Origin: an uncultured Ruminococcus sp.
GTDB lineage: Bacteria; Bacillota; Clostridia; Oscillospirales; Acutalibacteraceae
Assembly (NCBI GenBank): GCA_905233755.1
Contig: CAJODM010000001.1
Location: forward strand, 62,001-126,000
DNA length: 64,000 nt
Direction of reading: 5' to 3'
The notes beneath the pieces are model-generated. The model saw only the letters and a program-made list of their open reading frames with translations, made no database searches and was not told where the DNA came from. Position numbers and translations under genes: made by a program. Positions 43,492 to 52,312 of the stretch are shown here, piece by piece (positions within the stretch are counted from its first letter, which is position 1; each line of letters opens with the position of its first letter).

Positions 43492-45702
43492 ATGGAGAAT
43501 CTACATGAGATACAATCGCTGTTCTCGTCGATGAACGATATGCAGCAGAAGGCGGTGTTCCACACCGAAGGGCCGCTGTTGATCCTCGCCGGAGCGGGCT
43601 CGGGCAAGACCACCGTGCTCGTCAACCGCGTGGCATATATTATCCGCGCGGGGCTTGCACAGCCGTGGCAGATCCTTGCCATCACCTTTACCAACAAGGC
43701 GGCAGGAGAGCTCAAGGAGCGCATCGCGTCCGTTGTGGGTGAGGGTGCCGACGAGGTGTGGGCGGCGACCTTTCACTCGACCTGCGCGCGCATCCTGCGG
43801 CGGTACGGCGACCGGCTGGGGTTCACGCCTCGCTTCACTATCTATGATACTGACGACTCGCGACGGTTGATGAAAGATGTCCTCAAGCAGCTTGATATCG
43901 ACGAGAAGTTCCTCTCTCATAAAGCGGTGCTTGCCGAGATATCAAAGTACAAGGATCGGATGAAGACCCCGCAGATGATGAAGAAAGACGCTCAGTTTGA
44001 CAGCCGGCTGAAGTATATCGCCGATGCCTATCACCTGTATCAGCAGCGGCTGCTGACATCGGACGCGATGGACTTCGACGATCTGATTTTCTATACAGTG
44101 CAGTTGTTCGAAGAGCATCCTGACGTGCTCGAATACTATCAGAACCGCTTTCGCTACCTGATGGTGGATGAGTACCAGGATACCAACCGCTCTCAGTTCC
44201 GCCTCATCAGCTTGCTCTCGAAGAAATACAACAACATCTGTGTCGTCGGCGACGATGACCAGAGCATCTACCGCTTTCGCGGGGCGACGATCGAGAACAT
44301 CCTGTCATTTGAGAACGAGTTCAAGGGCGCGACTGTCATCCGACTGGAGCAGAATTATCGCAGCACCGGTAACATCCTAGATGCGGCGAACAACGTCATC
44401 AAGAACAACATCGAACGCAAGGGAAAGACCCTGTGGACCGAGAACGAGACCGGAGAACCGATCACGCTCCATACCGCTACTAGCGAGCGGGATGAAGCGA
44501 TGTATATCGCGAACACGATCATGGATCAGGTCGCCGATGGGCGACGGTACGCAGATTTTGCCATCCTGTATCGGATGAATGCCCAGAGCAACGCCCTTGA
44601 GCAGGCACTCGCGCGATCCGGCATCCCGCATCGCGTCATCGGCGGACATCGGTTCTATGATCGCGAGGAGATCAAGGACATGACCGCCTATCTGCAAGTG
44701 ATCAACAACCCGCACGACGATGTTCGGCTGCGTCGCATCATCAACCGTCCCAAGCGCGCGATCGGCGATATGACGATGTCAAAGGCGGCGGATATCGCCG
44801 CCGGACTGGGCGAGAGCATCTATACGGTGATCCGCCACGCGTCCGACTATCCGACCCTGTCGCGTGCTTCTGCAAAGCTTGAGAGCTTTACTAAGCTGCT
44901 CGACGGGCTGATCGACGCCTCACTATCCGGTGATTATTCTCTGGCAGAATTATATAACCTTGTCCTCGAACACACCGACTATAAGGATTACCTCATCGTT
45001 GAGAAGGACGACTATGAGCAGCGGATCGAGAACATCGACGAGCTGTCGTCCAACATCATCAAGTTTGAGGAGGACTACGGCGACGAGGCATCGCTCGAGA
45101 ACTTTCTCGAGGAGATCTCGCTGCTGACCGATATCGACAACTATGACGCCGACGCCGATACCGTTGTGATGATGACTCTGCACGCGGCAAAGGGATTAGA
45201 GTTCCCGGTGGTCTTCATTCCCGGGATGGAGGAGGGGATCTTCCCATCGATGCAGACCATCCTCGACTCGTCAGAGCTCTCTGAGGAGCGCCGGCTGGCC
45301 TATGTCGGGATCACCCGCGCCAAGGAGAAGCTCTATCTCATCAAGACGCGCGAGCGGATGCTGTTTGGCTCGACCACACATAACCGCGAGTCGCGGTTTG
45401 CATCCGAGATCCCGTCCGCTCTGCTCGAGAAGACCGGCAACGAGAACCTCTTTGCCGCTCACCGGTATGAGCACAGTCCCGAGACCCGGTTCGATCCCTT
45501 TGCAAAGAAGAAGCCATCTGCATCTGCAAATAGCATTACGACCTATGCGGTCGGCAACACGGTGTTCCACAAGGTGTTCGGCACGGGTATGATCACGTCA
45601 GCGACCCCGATGGGCAGCGATACGCTGCTCGAGATCGCGTTTGATAAGGTCGGCACAAAGAGCATCATGGCAAACTTTGCAAAGATGGAAGTGCTCAAAT
45701 AA
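43492..45702 (+). CDS. pcrA: ATP-dependent DNA helicase PcrA/UvrD
   Basis: 736 aa superfamily 1A 3'-5' helicase for repair and replication-fork clearance. Walker A 'ILAGAGSGKTTVLVNRVAYI', motif Ia 'AITFTNKAAGELKERI', motif II 'LMVDEYQDTNRSQF', motif III 'VVGDDDQSIYRFRGA', motif V 'MTLHAAKGLEFPVVFI' and VI 'EERRLAYVGITRAK'. The C-terminal tail ends in a Tudor-like 'AVGNTVFHKVFGTGMI' segment, typical of PcrA. Start ATG 43492 ('MENLHEIQ'). Confidence 0.97.
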   Translation: MENLHEIQSLFSSMNDMQQKAVFHTEGPLLILAGAGSGKTTVLVNRVAYIIRAGLAQPWQILAITFTNKAAGELKERIASVVGEGADEVWAATFHSTCARILRRYGDRLGFTPRFTIYDTDDSRRLMKDVLKQLDIDEKFLSHKAVLAEISKYKDRMKTPQMMKKDAQFDSRLKYIADAYHLYQQRLLTSDAMDFDDLIFYTVQLFEEHPDVLEYYQNRFRYLMVDEYQDTNRSQFRLISLLSKKYNNICVVGDDDQSIYRFRGATIENILSFENEFKGATVIRLEQNYRSTGNILDAANNVIKNNIERKGKTLWTENETGEPITLHTATSERDEAMYIANTIMDQVADGRRYADFAILYRMNAQSNALEQALARSGIPHRVIGGHRFYDREEIKDMTAYLQVINNPHDDVRLRRIINRPKRAIGDMTMSKAADIAAGLGESIYTVIRHASDYPTLSRASAKLESFTKLLDGLIDASLSGDYSLAELYNLVLEHTDYKDYLIVEKDDYEQRIENIDELSSNIIKFEEDYGDEASLENFLEEISLLTDIDNYDADADTVVMMTLHAAKGLEFPVVFIPGMEEGIFPSMQTILDSSELSEERRLAYVGITRAKEKLYLIKTRERMLFGSTTHNRESRFASEIPSALLEKTGNENLFAAHRYEHSPETRFDPFAKKKPSASANSITTYAVGNTVFHKVFGTGMITSATPMGSDTLLEIAFDKVGTKSIMANFAKMEVLK

Positions 45703-45719
45703 TCCTCACATATTGCATG

Positions 45720-45775
45720 AACCTCCATAAACTGTATTGATGTAATCTATCATCAATACTTTCATGGAGGTTTTT
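45720..45775 (+). promoter_or_regulatory. terminator-like hairpin containing the SD of the Cys-rich gene
   Basis: Outer stem AACCTCCAT (45720-45728) / ATGGAGGTT (45764-45772), inner perfect 9-bp stem GTATTGATG (45734-45742) / CATCAATAC (45751-45759), then T to 45775 and ATG at 45780. GGAGG (45766-45770) in the 3' arm is the SD of the next gene. Confidence 0.75.
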
Positions 45776-45779
45776 ACTT

Positions 45780-46592
45780 ATGGCAGATTCGAATACCGAT
45801 CTCGAGCGGACAGCCGATACAACGTCCAGCGGGCCGGTCTGTATCGACGCTAGGCGCGTCTATGACAGCTGCTCAGACAAGGACTGCTTATCCGATCTCA
45901 GGGTGTTCTTCACCGAACAGGGACAGGAGATCATCGACAGCGCGGTGAATGTCCGGCTGCGCGACGCCGATGTGCTGAACGTCGCGCTTGATATCGAGCC
46001 GGTACCGTTCCATCGCGGTTTCTACTCGGTGGATATGACCTACTTCTTCCTGGTTCGGCTTGACGTTTATACCTCGCCCGGTTCGTCACCCGAAACGGTG
46101 CGGGGCATATGTGTCTCGGATAAGAAGGTCATCCTGTATGGCTCCGAGGGGAACGTCAGGATCTTCTCATCCGATATGAACGAGGGCGACTATGACAGCC
46201 AGAACGCACCGTCCCGTAACCTTCCCGAAGCGAATGTCCAGGTCGCACGTCCGATCGCGCTCGCGGCACGGCTGAAGGAACGCGGCAGACATCATGGCCT
46301 GCCATGCAAGGTACCGGCAGCGATCCTATCATCCCTTGGCGGTAACCCCACCGAGGGTGGCGAGAACACAGTTCTGGTGACGCTGGGGGTGTTTTCGATC
46401 GTCCAGCTCTTGCGCAATGTCCAGATGCTGATTCCTGCGTATGACTTCTGCATCCCCGAGAAGAGCTGCACCGGATCGACCGACAGCCCATGCGAGATGT
46501 TCTCACGCATCGAGTTCCCGACCGACGAGTTTTTCCCGCCGAACATTGGCGACACCCTCGGTGACGGCAACGGCTGCTGCTGCACAGACTGA
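45780..46592 (+). CDS. uncharacterised conserved clostridial Cys-rich protein
   Basis: 270 aa, no signal peptide. It begins with a Ser/Thr-rich stretch, then 'CIDARRVYDSCSDKDCLSDL' with three Cys in a tight group, 'IEPVPFHRGFYSVDMTYFF', 'VSDKKVILYGSEGNVRIF' and a C-terminal region ending 'GNGCCCTD'. I have an impression of similar clostridial proteins of unknown function but cannot name a domain. The clustered Cys suggest metal binding or disulfide cross-linking as in coat proteins; that is inference. It is monocistronic between pcrA and a strong terminator, and its SD is inside a hairpin. Confidence 0.65.
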   Translation: MADSNTDLERTADTTSSGPVCIDARRVYDSCSDKDCLSDLRVFFTEQGQEIIDSAVNVRLRDADVLNVALDIEPVPFHRGFYSVDMTYFFLVRLDVYTSPGSSPETVRGICVSDKKVILYGSEGNVRIFSSDMNEGDYDSQNAPSRNLPEANVQVARPIALAARLKERGRHHGLPCKVPAAILSSLGGNPTEGGENTVLVTLGVFSIVQLLRNVQMLIPAYDFCIPEKSCTGSTDSPCEMFSRIEFPTDEFFPPNIGDTLGDGNGCCCTD

Positions 46593-46603
46593 GCAAGAAA
46601 CAG

Positions 46604-46640
46604 AAAAGAGCTTTGAAGCGTATGCTTCAAAGCTCTTTTT
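46604..46640. terminator. bidirectional terminator
   Basis: Perfect 16-bp stem 46604-46619 / 46624-46639 with GTAT loop, A-run on one side and T-run on the other, between convergent genes. Confidence 0.92.
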
Positions 46641-47226
46641 ACAGATGGATCTTTTTCTTATGCTTCGAGAAATCCCACGGATGAACCCGGCTGCCCGTCA
46701 CGATATAGGCGTTCTTCGATAACCTTGCCATCGGCTCGTCCGATAAGCTGTCCGAGTAGAACTCGTCGATCTCGCCGTCGGGAAACAGCTCATAGAACCG
46801 ACGCACCTTCTCGTTATAGTAGCAGTTCTCGCCCAGCGCCGAGCCATCCTTAGGCGATACCGGCGACGCGATCACCTTGGCGGCGGGGAGCAGCTCCTCT
46901 AGTGGCTTTAGAAAAAACTCGGGCGACGCCGATACGATCACATCGCTCTCGTCCATATGCTCGGTATAGAAGCACTTTAGGTGCCTTCGGTGCGTTTGCC
47001 AGAAGTCCTTCGCCTCTTGTTCGGCGTTGCATCGCTTAAAGAACCGATACACCGTCGCCTTATGCTGGGTCTTGTCACCCTTTTTGAAGAGATAGTACCG
47101 CAGCGCCGAGTAGATCTGCAGCGGCACATACAGCACGATGCTTGGGTGGCGGGGGAGAAGATAGAAGTAGAAGTTCACCGTCGAGTTGCCGGGATAGATC
47201 GTCTTGTCAAAATCATATACGTTCAT
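46639..47226 (-). CDS. HAD-superfamily phosphatase (class IB type)
   Basis: 195 aa. 'NVYDFDKTIYPGNSTVNFY' has the nucleophile and acid Asp pair of motif I; 'VIVSASPEFFLKPL' is motif II (Ser); 'EFYSDSLSDEPMARLS' is motif IV with the metal Asp. A helical cap region lies between I and II. This is the PSP-like class IB arrangement; homologues include phosphoserine and lipid-phosphate phosphatases. Substrate unknown. Monocistronic with promoter at 47258-47286. Confidence 0.85.
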   Translation of the reverse strand: MNVYDFDKTIYPGNSTVNFYFYLLPRHPSIVLYVPLQIYSALRYYLFKKGDKTQHKATVYRFFKRCNAEQEAKDFWQTHRRHLKCFYTEHMDESDVIVSASPEFFLKPLEELLPAAKVIASPVSPKDGSALGENCYYNEKVRRFYELFPDGEIDEFYSDSLSDEPMARLSKNAYIVTGSRVHPWDFSKHKKKIHL

Positions 47227-47257
47227 AGGACACCTTGCATATCATCGTTCGTACTCT

Positions 47258-47286
47258 ATTATACTTTGAATCAATAGAAAATACAA
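47258..47286 (-). promoter_or_regulatory. promoter of the HAD phosphatase
   Basis: Minus strand TTGTAT (47286-47281), 17-bp spacer, TATAAT (47263-47258). Confidence 0.65.
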
Positions 47287-47372
47287 GGTGTTCTCGTACA
47301 AAATTCACATTTTGTTCAACTATATCTGTGAGCCCTGTGCTATAGTAGTACTATATAAGGGGGTATAGGAGC

Positions 47373-48266
47373 TTGTTCGGGTATATCAGAGCGGATCGCT
47401 CACAGCTATCGGAAAGAGAGTTTGCCGATTATAAGTCGGTTTACTGTGCGCTTTGCCGACAGCTCGGTGTTGAGTACTCGGTCTTTGCCCGTCTGATGCT
47501 CAGCTATGACTGTACCTTCTATGCACTGCTGATCCTATCATTGACGGACGAGCCCCCGTCGTGCTATACGGCGCGCTGTCGGGTCAACCCGCTGAAGAAG
47601 TGCTCATATGCGCGCACATCGACCGAGGCGCTGTCGCTCGCTGCCGCGCTGTCCGTATCGTCGGTGTACTATAAGCTTATCGACAACATCGCGGATTCGG
47701 GGTTCTTCTCTCGGCTGTTGTACCGGTTGCTCAAGCCCGTCGTCGGGCGATGGAACCGCCGCGCAGCAGAGAAGTATCCTGATATCGAACAGGCGGTGCA
47801 TCGGATGTCCGACGACCAGCGAACCGTCGAGAGCGACCCCGGCTGTTCTGTCGATCGCGCCGCCGAGCCGACCGCGATGATGCTATCCACGGTCTGCGCT
47901 GCTGTCGAACGCCATGTTGCTATCCGTCACAGCAACGAGAACACGCGGCGGATCCTGTCGACCTTCGGCTACTTTCTCGGGCGCTGGATCTACCTGATGG
48001 ATGCCGCCGATGACTATGACAAGGATCAGAGTTCAGGTGGGTTCAATCCCTTTGTGCTGTCGCATATCGAACGCGATGCTATCCCAGAAGCTGTCCTGCC
48101 GCCGCTGAACCACGCGCTGTCCGAGACGCTTCTGAGCTATGGGCTGCTCGAGAAGGGCCGTTATGACAGCATTATCATGAATATCCTGTGCGCTGCCTGT
48201 CCGAAGGCGCAGACAGCCGTATTATCCAAGTATCAAACCGGAGAAGAAGATGAAAAATCCCTATGA
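47373..48266 (+). CDS. DUF5685 family protein
   Basis: 297 aa, largely helical. '[20 protein letters not shown]' and '[14 protein letters not shown]' (CxxC), '[15 protein letters not shown]', a mid '[11 protein letters not shown]' pair and a C-terminal '[21 protein letters not shown]' are the family landmarks. The acidic DAADDYDKD segment after a Trp-Ile-Tyr stretch suggests a metal or polyphosphate-binding helix, as in polyprenyl-synthase-like folds, but this is only pattern. Start TTG 47373, with AAGGGGGT upstream. The next gene starts inside it (17-base overlap). Confidence 0.78.
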   Translation: MFGYIRADRSQLSEREFADYKSVYCALCRQLGVEYSVFARLMLSYDCTFYALLILSLTDEPPSCYTARCRVNPLKKCSYARTSTEALSLAAALSVSSVYYKLIDNIADSGFFSRLLYRLLKPVVGRWNRRAAEKYPDIEQAVHRMSDDQRTVESDPGCSVDRAAEPTAMMLSTVCAAVERHVAIRHSNENTRRILSTFGYFLGRWIYLMDAADDYDKDQSSGGFNPFVLSHIERDAIPEAVLPPLNHALSETLLSYGLLEKGRYDSIIMNILCAACPKAQTAVLSKYQTGEEDEKSL

Positions 48267-48861
48267 AGTGCTCGGCGTGTCCGAGACCGCTACCGATGAT
48301 GAGATCAAAACCGCATACCGGAACCTTGCCAAGAAGTATCACCCCGATAACTATACCGATTCGCCCCTTGCCGATGTCGCCGAGGAGAAGATGAAGGAGA
48401 TCAACGAGGCATATGATACCATCTGTGACACTCGCAAGAATGGCGGCGCCGGCTCGTCCTATCAGGGATCCTACGGTACTTCGTCATCCTATACCCATAC
48501 CGCCTATCCCGAGGTGCGCGAGTATATCCGCACCGGTCGGCTCGACGACGCGATGGAGGTGCTCAACGGCGTTGCCGAGAATATGCGCACCGCCGAGTGG
48601 TACTTTCTTATGGGGATGATCTTCTCGCGAAGGGGCTGGAGCGAACAGGCGTACCAGTACTTTCAGCGTGCTTATCAGATGGACCCGGGAAACGCCGAGT
48701 TCGCTGCCGCGTTCAACCACATGAACGCGCGCCGCACATACACGACCCCCGGGTATGACACCGCCTACGGCGGCGGATGCTCTACGTGCGATCTGTGCAC
48801 CGGGCTGATGTGTGCTGACTGTCTGTGCGGATGTCTGCGCGGCGGGGGAGGGTGCTGCTGA
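48250..48861 (+). CDS. J-domain protein with Cys-rich tail
   Basis: 203 aa. N-terminal J domain 1-60 with '[17 protein letters not shown]' and the HPD motif in '[11 protein letters not shown]'. A Gly/Ser/Tyr linker follows, then a TPR-like helical repeat ('[20 protein letters not shown]'), and a final 30 residues containing eight or nine Cys ('[19 protein letters not shown]'). J domains stimulate Hsp70 (DnaK); the Cys-rich tail is unlike the zinc fingers of DnaJ. Translationally coupled to DUF5685 and to the next membrane protein. Confidence 0.88.
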   Translation: MKNPYEVLGVSETATDDEIKTAYRNLAKKYHPDNYTDSPLADVAEEKMKEINEAYDTICDTRKNGGAGSSYQGSYGTSSSYTHTAYPEVREYIRTGRLDDAMEVLNGVAENMRTAEWYFLMGMIFSRRGWSEQAYQYFQRAYQMDPGNAEFAAAFNHMNARRTYTTPGYDTAYGGGCSTCDLCTGLMCADCLCGCLRGGGGCC

Positions 48862-49397
48862 TGAAGGGTACGCTGAAGGTGACGCTCGGCGGCACGGTCG
48901 GTGCGCTGAGCGTCGTACTGATGTTCCTGTGCTCTTTGATACCGTTCGGAACCTTTGCGTTCCCGATGCTCGCGGGTATGCTGCTCGTTGTGATCGTTAT
49001 CGAGTGCGGCTATCCGTGGGCTTTCTCTGTTTACGGGGCGGTATCCGTGCTGTCGTTCCTGCTGGTATCCGACAAGGAGGCGGCGCTGTTCTATGCCGTC
49101 TTTCTCGGATATTATCCTATCATCAAGTCGCTTATCGAGCGCGTTCGATCCCGCGCCCTACAGATCGTCATCAAGCTATGCGTCTTTAACGCGGCGATGA
49201 TCGCGGCGTTTTATATCGGGACTTCGCTGTTATCTGTCCCGCGCGAAAGCTATACGTTGTTCGGTGTCTATCTGCCGTGGTTGTTCCTGCTGCTCGCGAA
49301 CGCAGTCTTTCTGCTGTATGACCTGTGCATCTCGCGTCTGGCGGTCATCTATCTCAGGCGATTTCACGATAAGCTGAAGAATAATACAAAGCTGTAA
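48861..49397 (+). CDS. conserved integral membrane protein
   Basis: 178 aa with five or six hydrophobic helices; pattern 'VGALSVVLMFLCSLIPFGTF', 'VVIVIECGYPWAFSVYGAV', 'SDKEAALFYAVFLGYYPIIK' and 'KLCVFNAAMIAAFYI'. The size and the 'GYYPIIKSLIER' loop resemble small S-component-like membrane proteins of Clostridia; I cannot assign a substrate. The ATG overlaps the J-domain stop (TGATG). Third gene of the DUF5685 unit. Confidence 0.65.
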   Translation: MKGTLKVTLGGTVGALSVVLMFLCSLIPFGTFAFPMLAGMLLVVIVIECGYPWAFSVYGAVSVLSFLLVSDKEAALFYAVFLGYYPIIKSLIERVRSRALQIVIKLCVFNAAMIAAFYIGTSLLSVPRESYTLFGVYLPWLFLLLANAVFLLYDLCISRLAVIYLRRFHDKLKNNTKL

Positions 49398-49403
49398 CAA
49401 AAA

Positions 49404-49432
49404 TTGAAATTTCTGCTCTTTTCCTGTAGAAT
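49404..49432 (+). promoter_or_regulatory. sigma-A promoter of the GH24 gene
   Basis: TTGAAA (49404-49409), 17-bp spacer, TAGAAT (49427-49432), beginning 7 bases after the preceding stop. Confidence 0.75.
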
Positions 49433-49463
49433 ATAGGAAGAATATCGAAAGGAGGATGTGTAT

Positions 49464-51587
49464 ATGCCGAGAATACCGCTGCGCCTACGCCCGATGATCG
49501 CCGTGCTGCTCGTGTTTTCGATACTGGGCGGCTTTGGGCTGTCGATGACGGTATCCGCCACCGATGAAGCGGAAAAGACAGCTTTGACCGATATCACTCC
49601 GGCGCTGACCGGCGCATCCTCCGGCTATACCTATCGCAGCATATCCTCCCATCCGATCCCCAACGTCTATCTGAGCTATCTGTCTGGCGTCAGCGATCAG
49701 GATGTTGACCGGCGGGTCATACTCGATACCGATACTGTATCGCTCGATATCAACGGTACCTATGCGCTCACTGCGATGGATGAGAACGCCGCTGTGCTCT
49801 CCTGTGGGCTGAGCTACTCGAGTGCGAATACCGCTGTTGCCGCTGTCTCCTTTGACGGCGTCATCACCGGCCGCTCCACCGGCACGACCACGATCACGGT
49901 GGTGAATACCATCGGCAACGCCAAGGCGAGCTGTACCGTCACCGTCGGGACGAACGTCCTGCCGACCGAGGCGGCTACGATCGCTCCGACACAGCCCGCT
50001 ACCCAAGCATCGACACAGGCGCCGACACAGGCGGCGACCACCGCAGTATCTGAGACGTTATCGCTCTCTGCTGCGACCGCCACCGTCTATAAGGGGTGCT
50101 ATCATCAGCTAATCGCGACCTCTAACGTCACGGTCTCGTGGAAGTCCTCTGATACCTCGATCGCGACGGTCGACAGCAACGGCATCGTCACCGCTGTCGC
50201 CGCCGGTACGGCGACGATCACTGCCTATACATCGACCAAGTCCGCAACCTGCAAGATCACCGTCAAGTCCGGCGCATCGGTCAACCTCTCGAACATGTCC
50301 GCGACCACCACCGCCGGCAAGACCCTGCTGCTCACCTCATCCACCTCGTCAATCTCGTGGAAGTCGTCGAACACCGCTGTCGCCACCGTCACTAACGGTT
50401 ATGTGCTGACGAAGAGCAAGGGCTATGCCGTTATCACTGCCTATACATCCTCCGGTGCGGCGACCTGTCTTGTCACCGTGAAGTTTGCGGCTCCCATCCG
50501 GTTCGCCTATGCATCACCTAACTGTGCCGCCAAGAACCAGACCGTCACCCTTGTCGCCATCACCGATTCGCTTCGCACCGCTGTGAAGTTCGAGGTCACC
50601 GAGGGTTCCTCTACCAGAACCGTGACCGCCACCTCCAAGACTGCCGACGGCAGCAACTATATCTGGAAGGGCACCACCACCTTCTCCTCGGCGGGGAGCT
50701 TTGATATCCTCGCCTACTCGATGTACAACTCGAAGTGGTACTCGTGTGTCGACGCGGCTACAACCGCCTTTGTGGTGAACTCGACCAGCTTATCCACGAC
50801 CGTGTGCGGTACCCGCCGCGCATCCGACGACGTGATCTCGATGATCGCAACGTTCGAGGGATTCATCTCATCCATCTACGACGATCCGATCACCGGCGAT
50901 CCTACCATCGGGTACGGACGGGTCATCTATGCCGGTCAGACGTTCTATAACGGTCTGACCAAGAACGAGGCGTTCGCCTACCTGACCCAGACCGTGAACA
51001 ATGACGGCTATGCGACCAAGGTCAGTCAGTTCTTCGTGAATAACAGCGTCAAGGTGAACCAGAATCAGTTCGACGCGCTGGTGTGTATGGTCTATAACTG
51101 CGGGACCGGCGTGCTGTCGAGCGATGACGACCTGCAGGGTGCGCTGCTCGACTGCAGCGACAACACCGGCACCGTCGCCTACTACTATATCAACGGCTCC
51201 TATGTCCGCATTCGAACAGGCCCGGGCACGAGCTATGATATCATCAAGGAGCTTGACTACGGCACGCGGCTCTCGGTCCTTTCGACCTCGAACAGTGCAT
51301 GGTACCAGGTGAAGCTGTCCGACGGTACCACCGGCTATGTCAGCTCGGATTATATCAGCAAGAAGACCACCGGCGGGAACCTTGACCTCAACTACGTCGA
51401 TAAGCAGAAGCTCATCAACAACTTCTGCTGTTATCATCATGCGGCGGGGTCGTGTATCTGGGGGCTGTTCTACCGCCGTATCGATGAGATGGAGATTTTC
51501 TTCTACGGCGACTATGTCGCGAGCTACGGCAACTATCAATACGATATCAGCTATACCTGCGCGACCAACTCGTCCTATCACACATAA
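49464..51587 (+). CDS. secreted Big2 / GH24 lysozyme with inserted SH3 domain
   Basis: About 707 aa. Signal peptide 1-35 ('SMTVSATD'). Three Big2 Ig-like repeats (about 80-160, 195-270, 272-340; e.g. 'VSWKSSDTSIATVDSNGIVT') with a Thr/Gln/Pro linker 'TQPATQASTQAPTQAATT'. Another beta domain spans ~340-440. The GH24 (T4-type) domain begins near 455: Glu465 in 'ATFEGFISSIYDD', 'DPTIGYGRVI', and 'NQFDALVCMVYNCGTG'. At ~568-636 an SH3 domain ('YVRIRTGPGTSYDIIKEL', 'GYVSSDYISK') interrupts it, and the GH24 end ('GLFYRRIDEMEIFFYGDY') follows. Start ATG 49464 after AAAGGAGG; an in-frame GTG is six bases earlier. Role: peptidoglycan muramidase on the cell surface. Confidence 0.88.
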   Translation: MPRIPLRLRPMIAVLLVFSILGGFGLSMTVSATDEAEKTALTDITPALTGASSGYTYRSISSHPIPNVYLSYLSGVSDQDVDRRVILDTDTVSLDINGTYALTAMDENAAVLSCGLSYSSANTAVAAVSFDGVITGRSTGTTTITVVNTIGNAKASCTVTVGTNVLPTEAATIAPTQPATQASTQAPTQAATTAVSETLSLSAATATVYKGCYHQLIATSNVTVSWKSSDTSIATVDSNGIVTAVAAGTATITAYTSTKSATCKITVKSGASVNLSNMSATTTAGKTLLLTSSTSSISWKSSNTAVATVTNGYVLTKSKGYAVITAYTSSGAATCLVTVKFAAPIRFAYASPNCAAKNQTVTLVAITDSLRTAVKFEVTEGSSTRTVTATSKTADGSNYIWKGTTTFSSAGSFDILAYSMYNSKWYSCVDAATTAFVVNSTSLSTTVCGTRRASDDVISMIATFEGFISSIYDDPITGDPTIGYGRVIYAGQTFYNGLTKNEAFAYLTQTVNNDGYATKVSQFFVNNSVKVNQNQFDALVCMVYNCGTGVLSSDDDLQGALLDCSDNTGTVAYYYINGSYVRIRTGPGTSYDIIKELDYGTRLSVLSTSNSAWYQVKLSDGTTGYVSSDYISKKTTGGNLDLNYVDKQKLINNFCCYHHAAGSCIWGLFYRRIDEMEIFFYGDYVASYGNYQYDISYTCATNSSYHT

Positions 51588-51626
51588 GTGAGACATGCCT
51601 CGCATACGTATATTGCGGTGAGAGTT

Positions 51627-52304
51627 ATGAGAGGCATTGTGTTTAAATTTTCGAGAAGCATCCGCCATCGTCCGCTGCGGCTGCCGCGACTTTCTATCGG
51701 CTCACAGAGCTTTCGGGAGTTCCTGTCGCGCTATGCGTTACAGATACTCTTTCTGATGCTGTTCGTCACAGGACTTACGCTCGGCGCGGCGTACTCGGGC
51801 TCTGCCGACGACACGCTGATCGACCGGCTCGACCTTCTCTTCACGACGAATCTGGAGAGCCGCAGTTCTATGTCGGGCGTCGGGATCTATCTGTCGTGCT
51901 TTTCGGCCGACTTTCTGTTCGTACTTGCAGCGTTCCTGCTGGGGATGTCGGCATGGGGGAGTATTGCGCTGCCGATGCTGGTATTGTTCAAGGGGTTCTC
52001 GGTCGGACTGTCCAGCGCGATGATGTTCATGCTGTATCGCGGGGTCGGGATCGGGTTCTATCTCCTGGTGATCCTGCCGGGGACAACGCTGTTTCTTATC
52101 GGGTTCATCCGCTATCTGCGGTACGCGTTCGCGCTGTCGATCCGTTACGGCCGGCTGACGCTCAAAGATGGGGGAGAGAGTGTCCGCTCGCTTTCGTTGA
52201 AGAGCTATCTTCTCCACAGCTTGACGGCGCTGCTGTTCGTGCTGGGCGCTGCGCTGATGGATACGGTATTATGGCTGCTGTTCGCACAACTATTTGATAT
52301 ATGA
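51627..52304 (+). CDS. SpoIIM-like membrane protein
   Basis: 225 aa with about five membrane helices. 'FVTGLTLGAAYSG' then 'FLFVLAAFLLGMSAWGSIALP' and 'LVLFKGFSVGLSSAMMFM' follow the stage II sporulation protein M (DUF95) pattern of two conserved Gly-rich membrane turns. SpoIIM acts with SpoIID and SpoIIP in septal peptidoglycan dissolution during engulfment. The placement after a lysozyme supports a cell wall link, but assignment rests on pattern only. Start ATG 51627; a GTG at 51588 is in frame. Confidence 0.6.
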   Translation: MRGIVFKFSRSIRHRPLRLPRLSIGSQSFREFLSRYALQILFLMLFVTGLTLGAAYSGSADDTLIDRLDLLFTTNLESRSSMSGVGIYLSCFSADFLFVLAAFLLGMSAWGSIALPMLVLFKGFSVGLSSAMMFMLYRGVGIGFYLLVILPGTTLFLIGFIRYLRYAFALSIRYGRLTLKDGGESVRSLSLKSYLLHSLTALLFVLGAALMDTVLWLLFAQLFDI

Positions 52305-52312
52305 GGGGTTCT

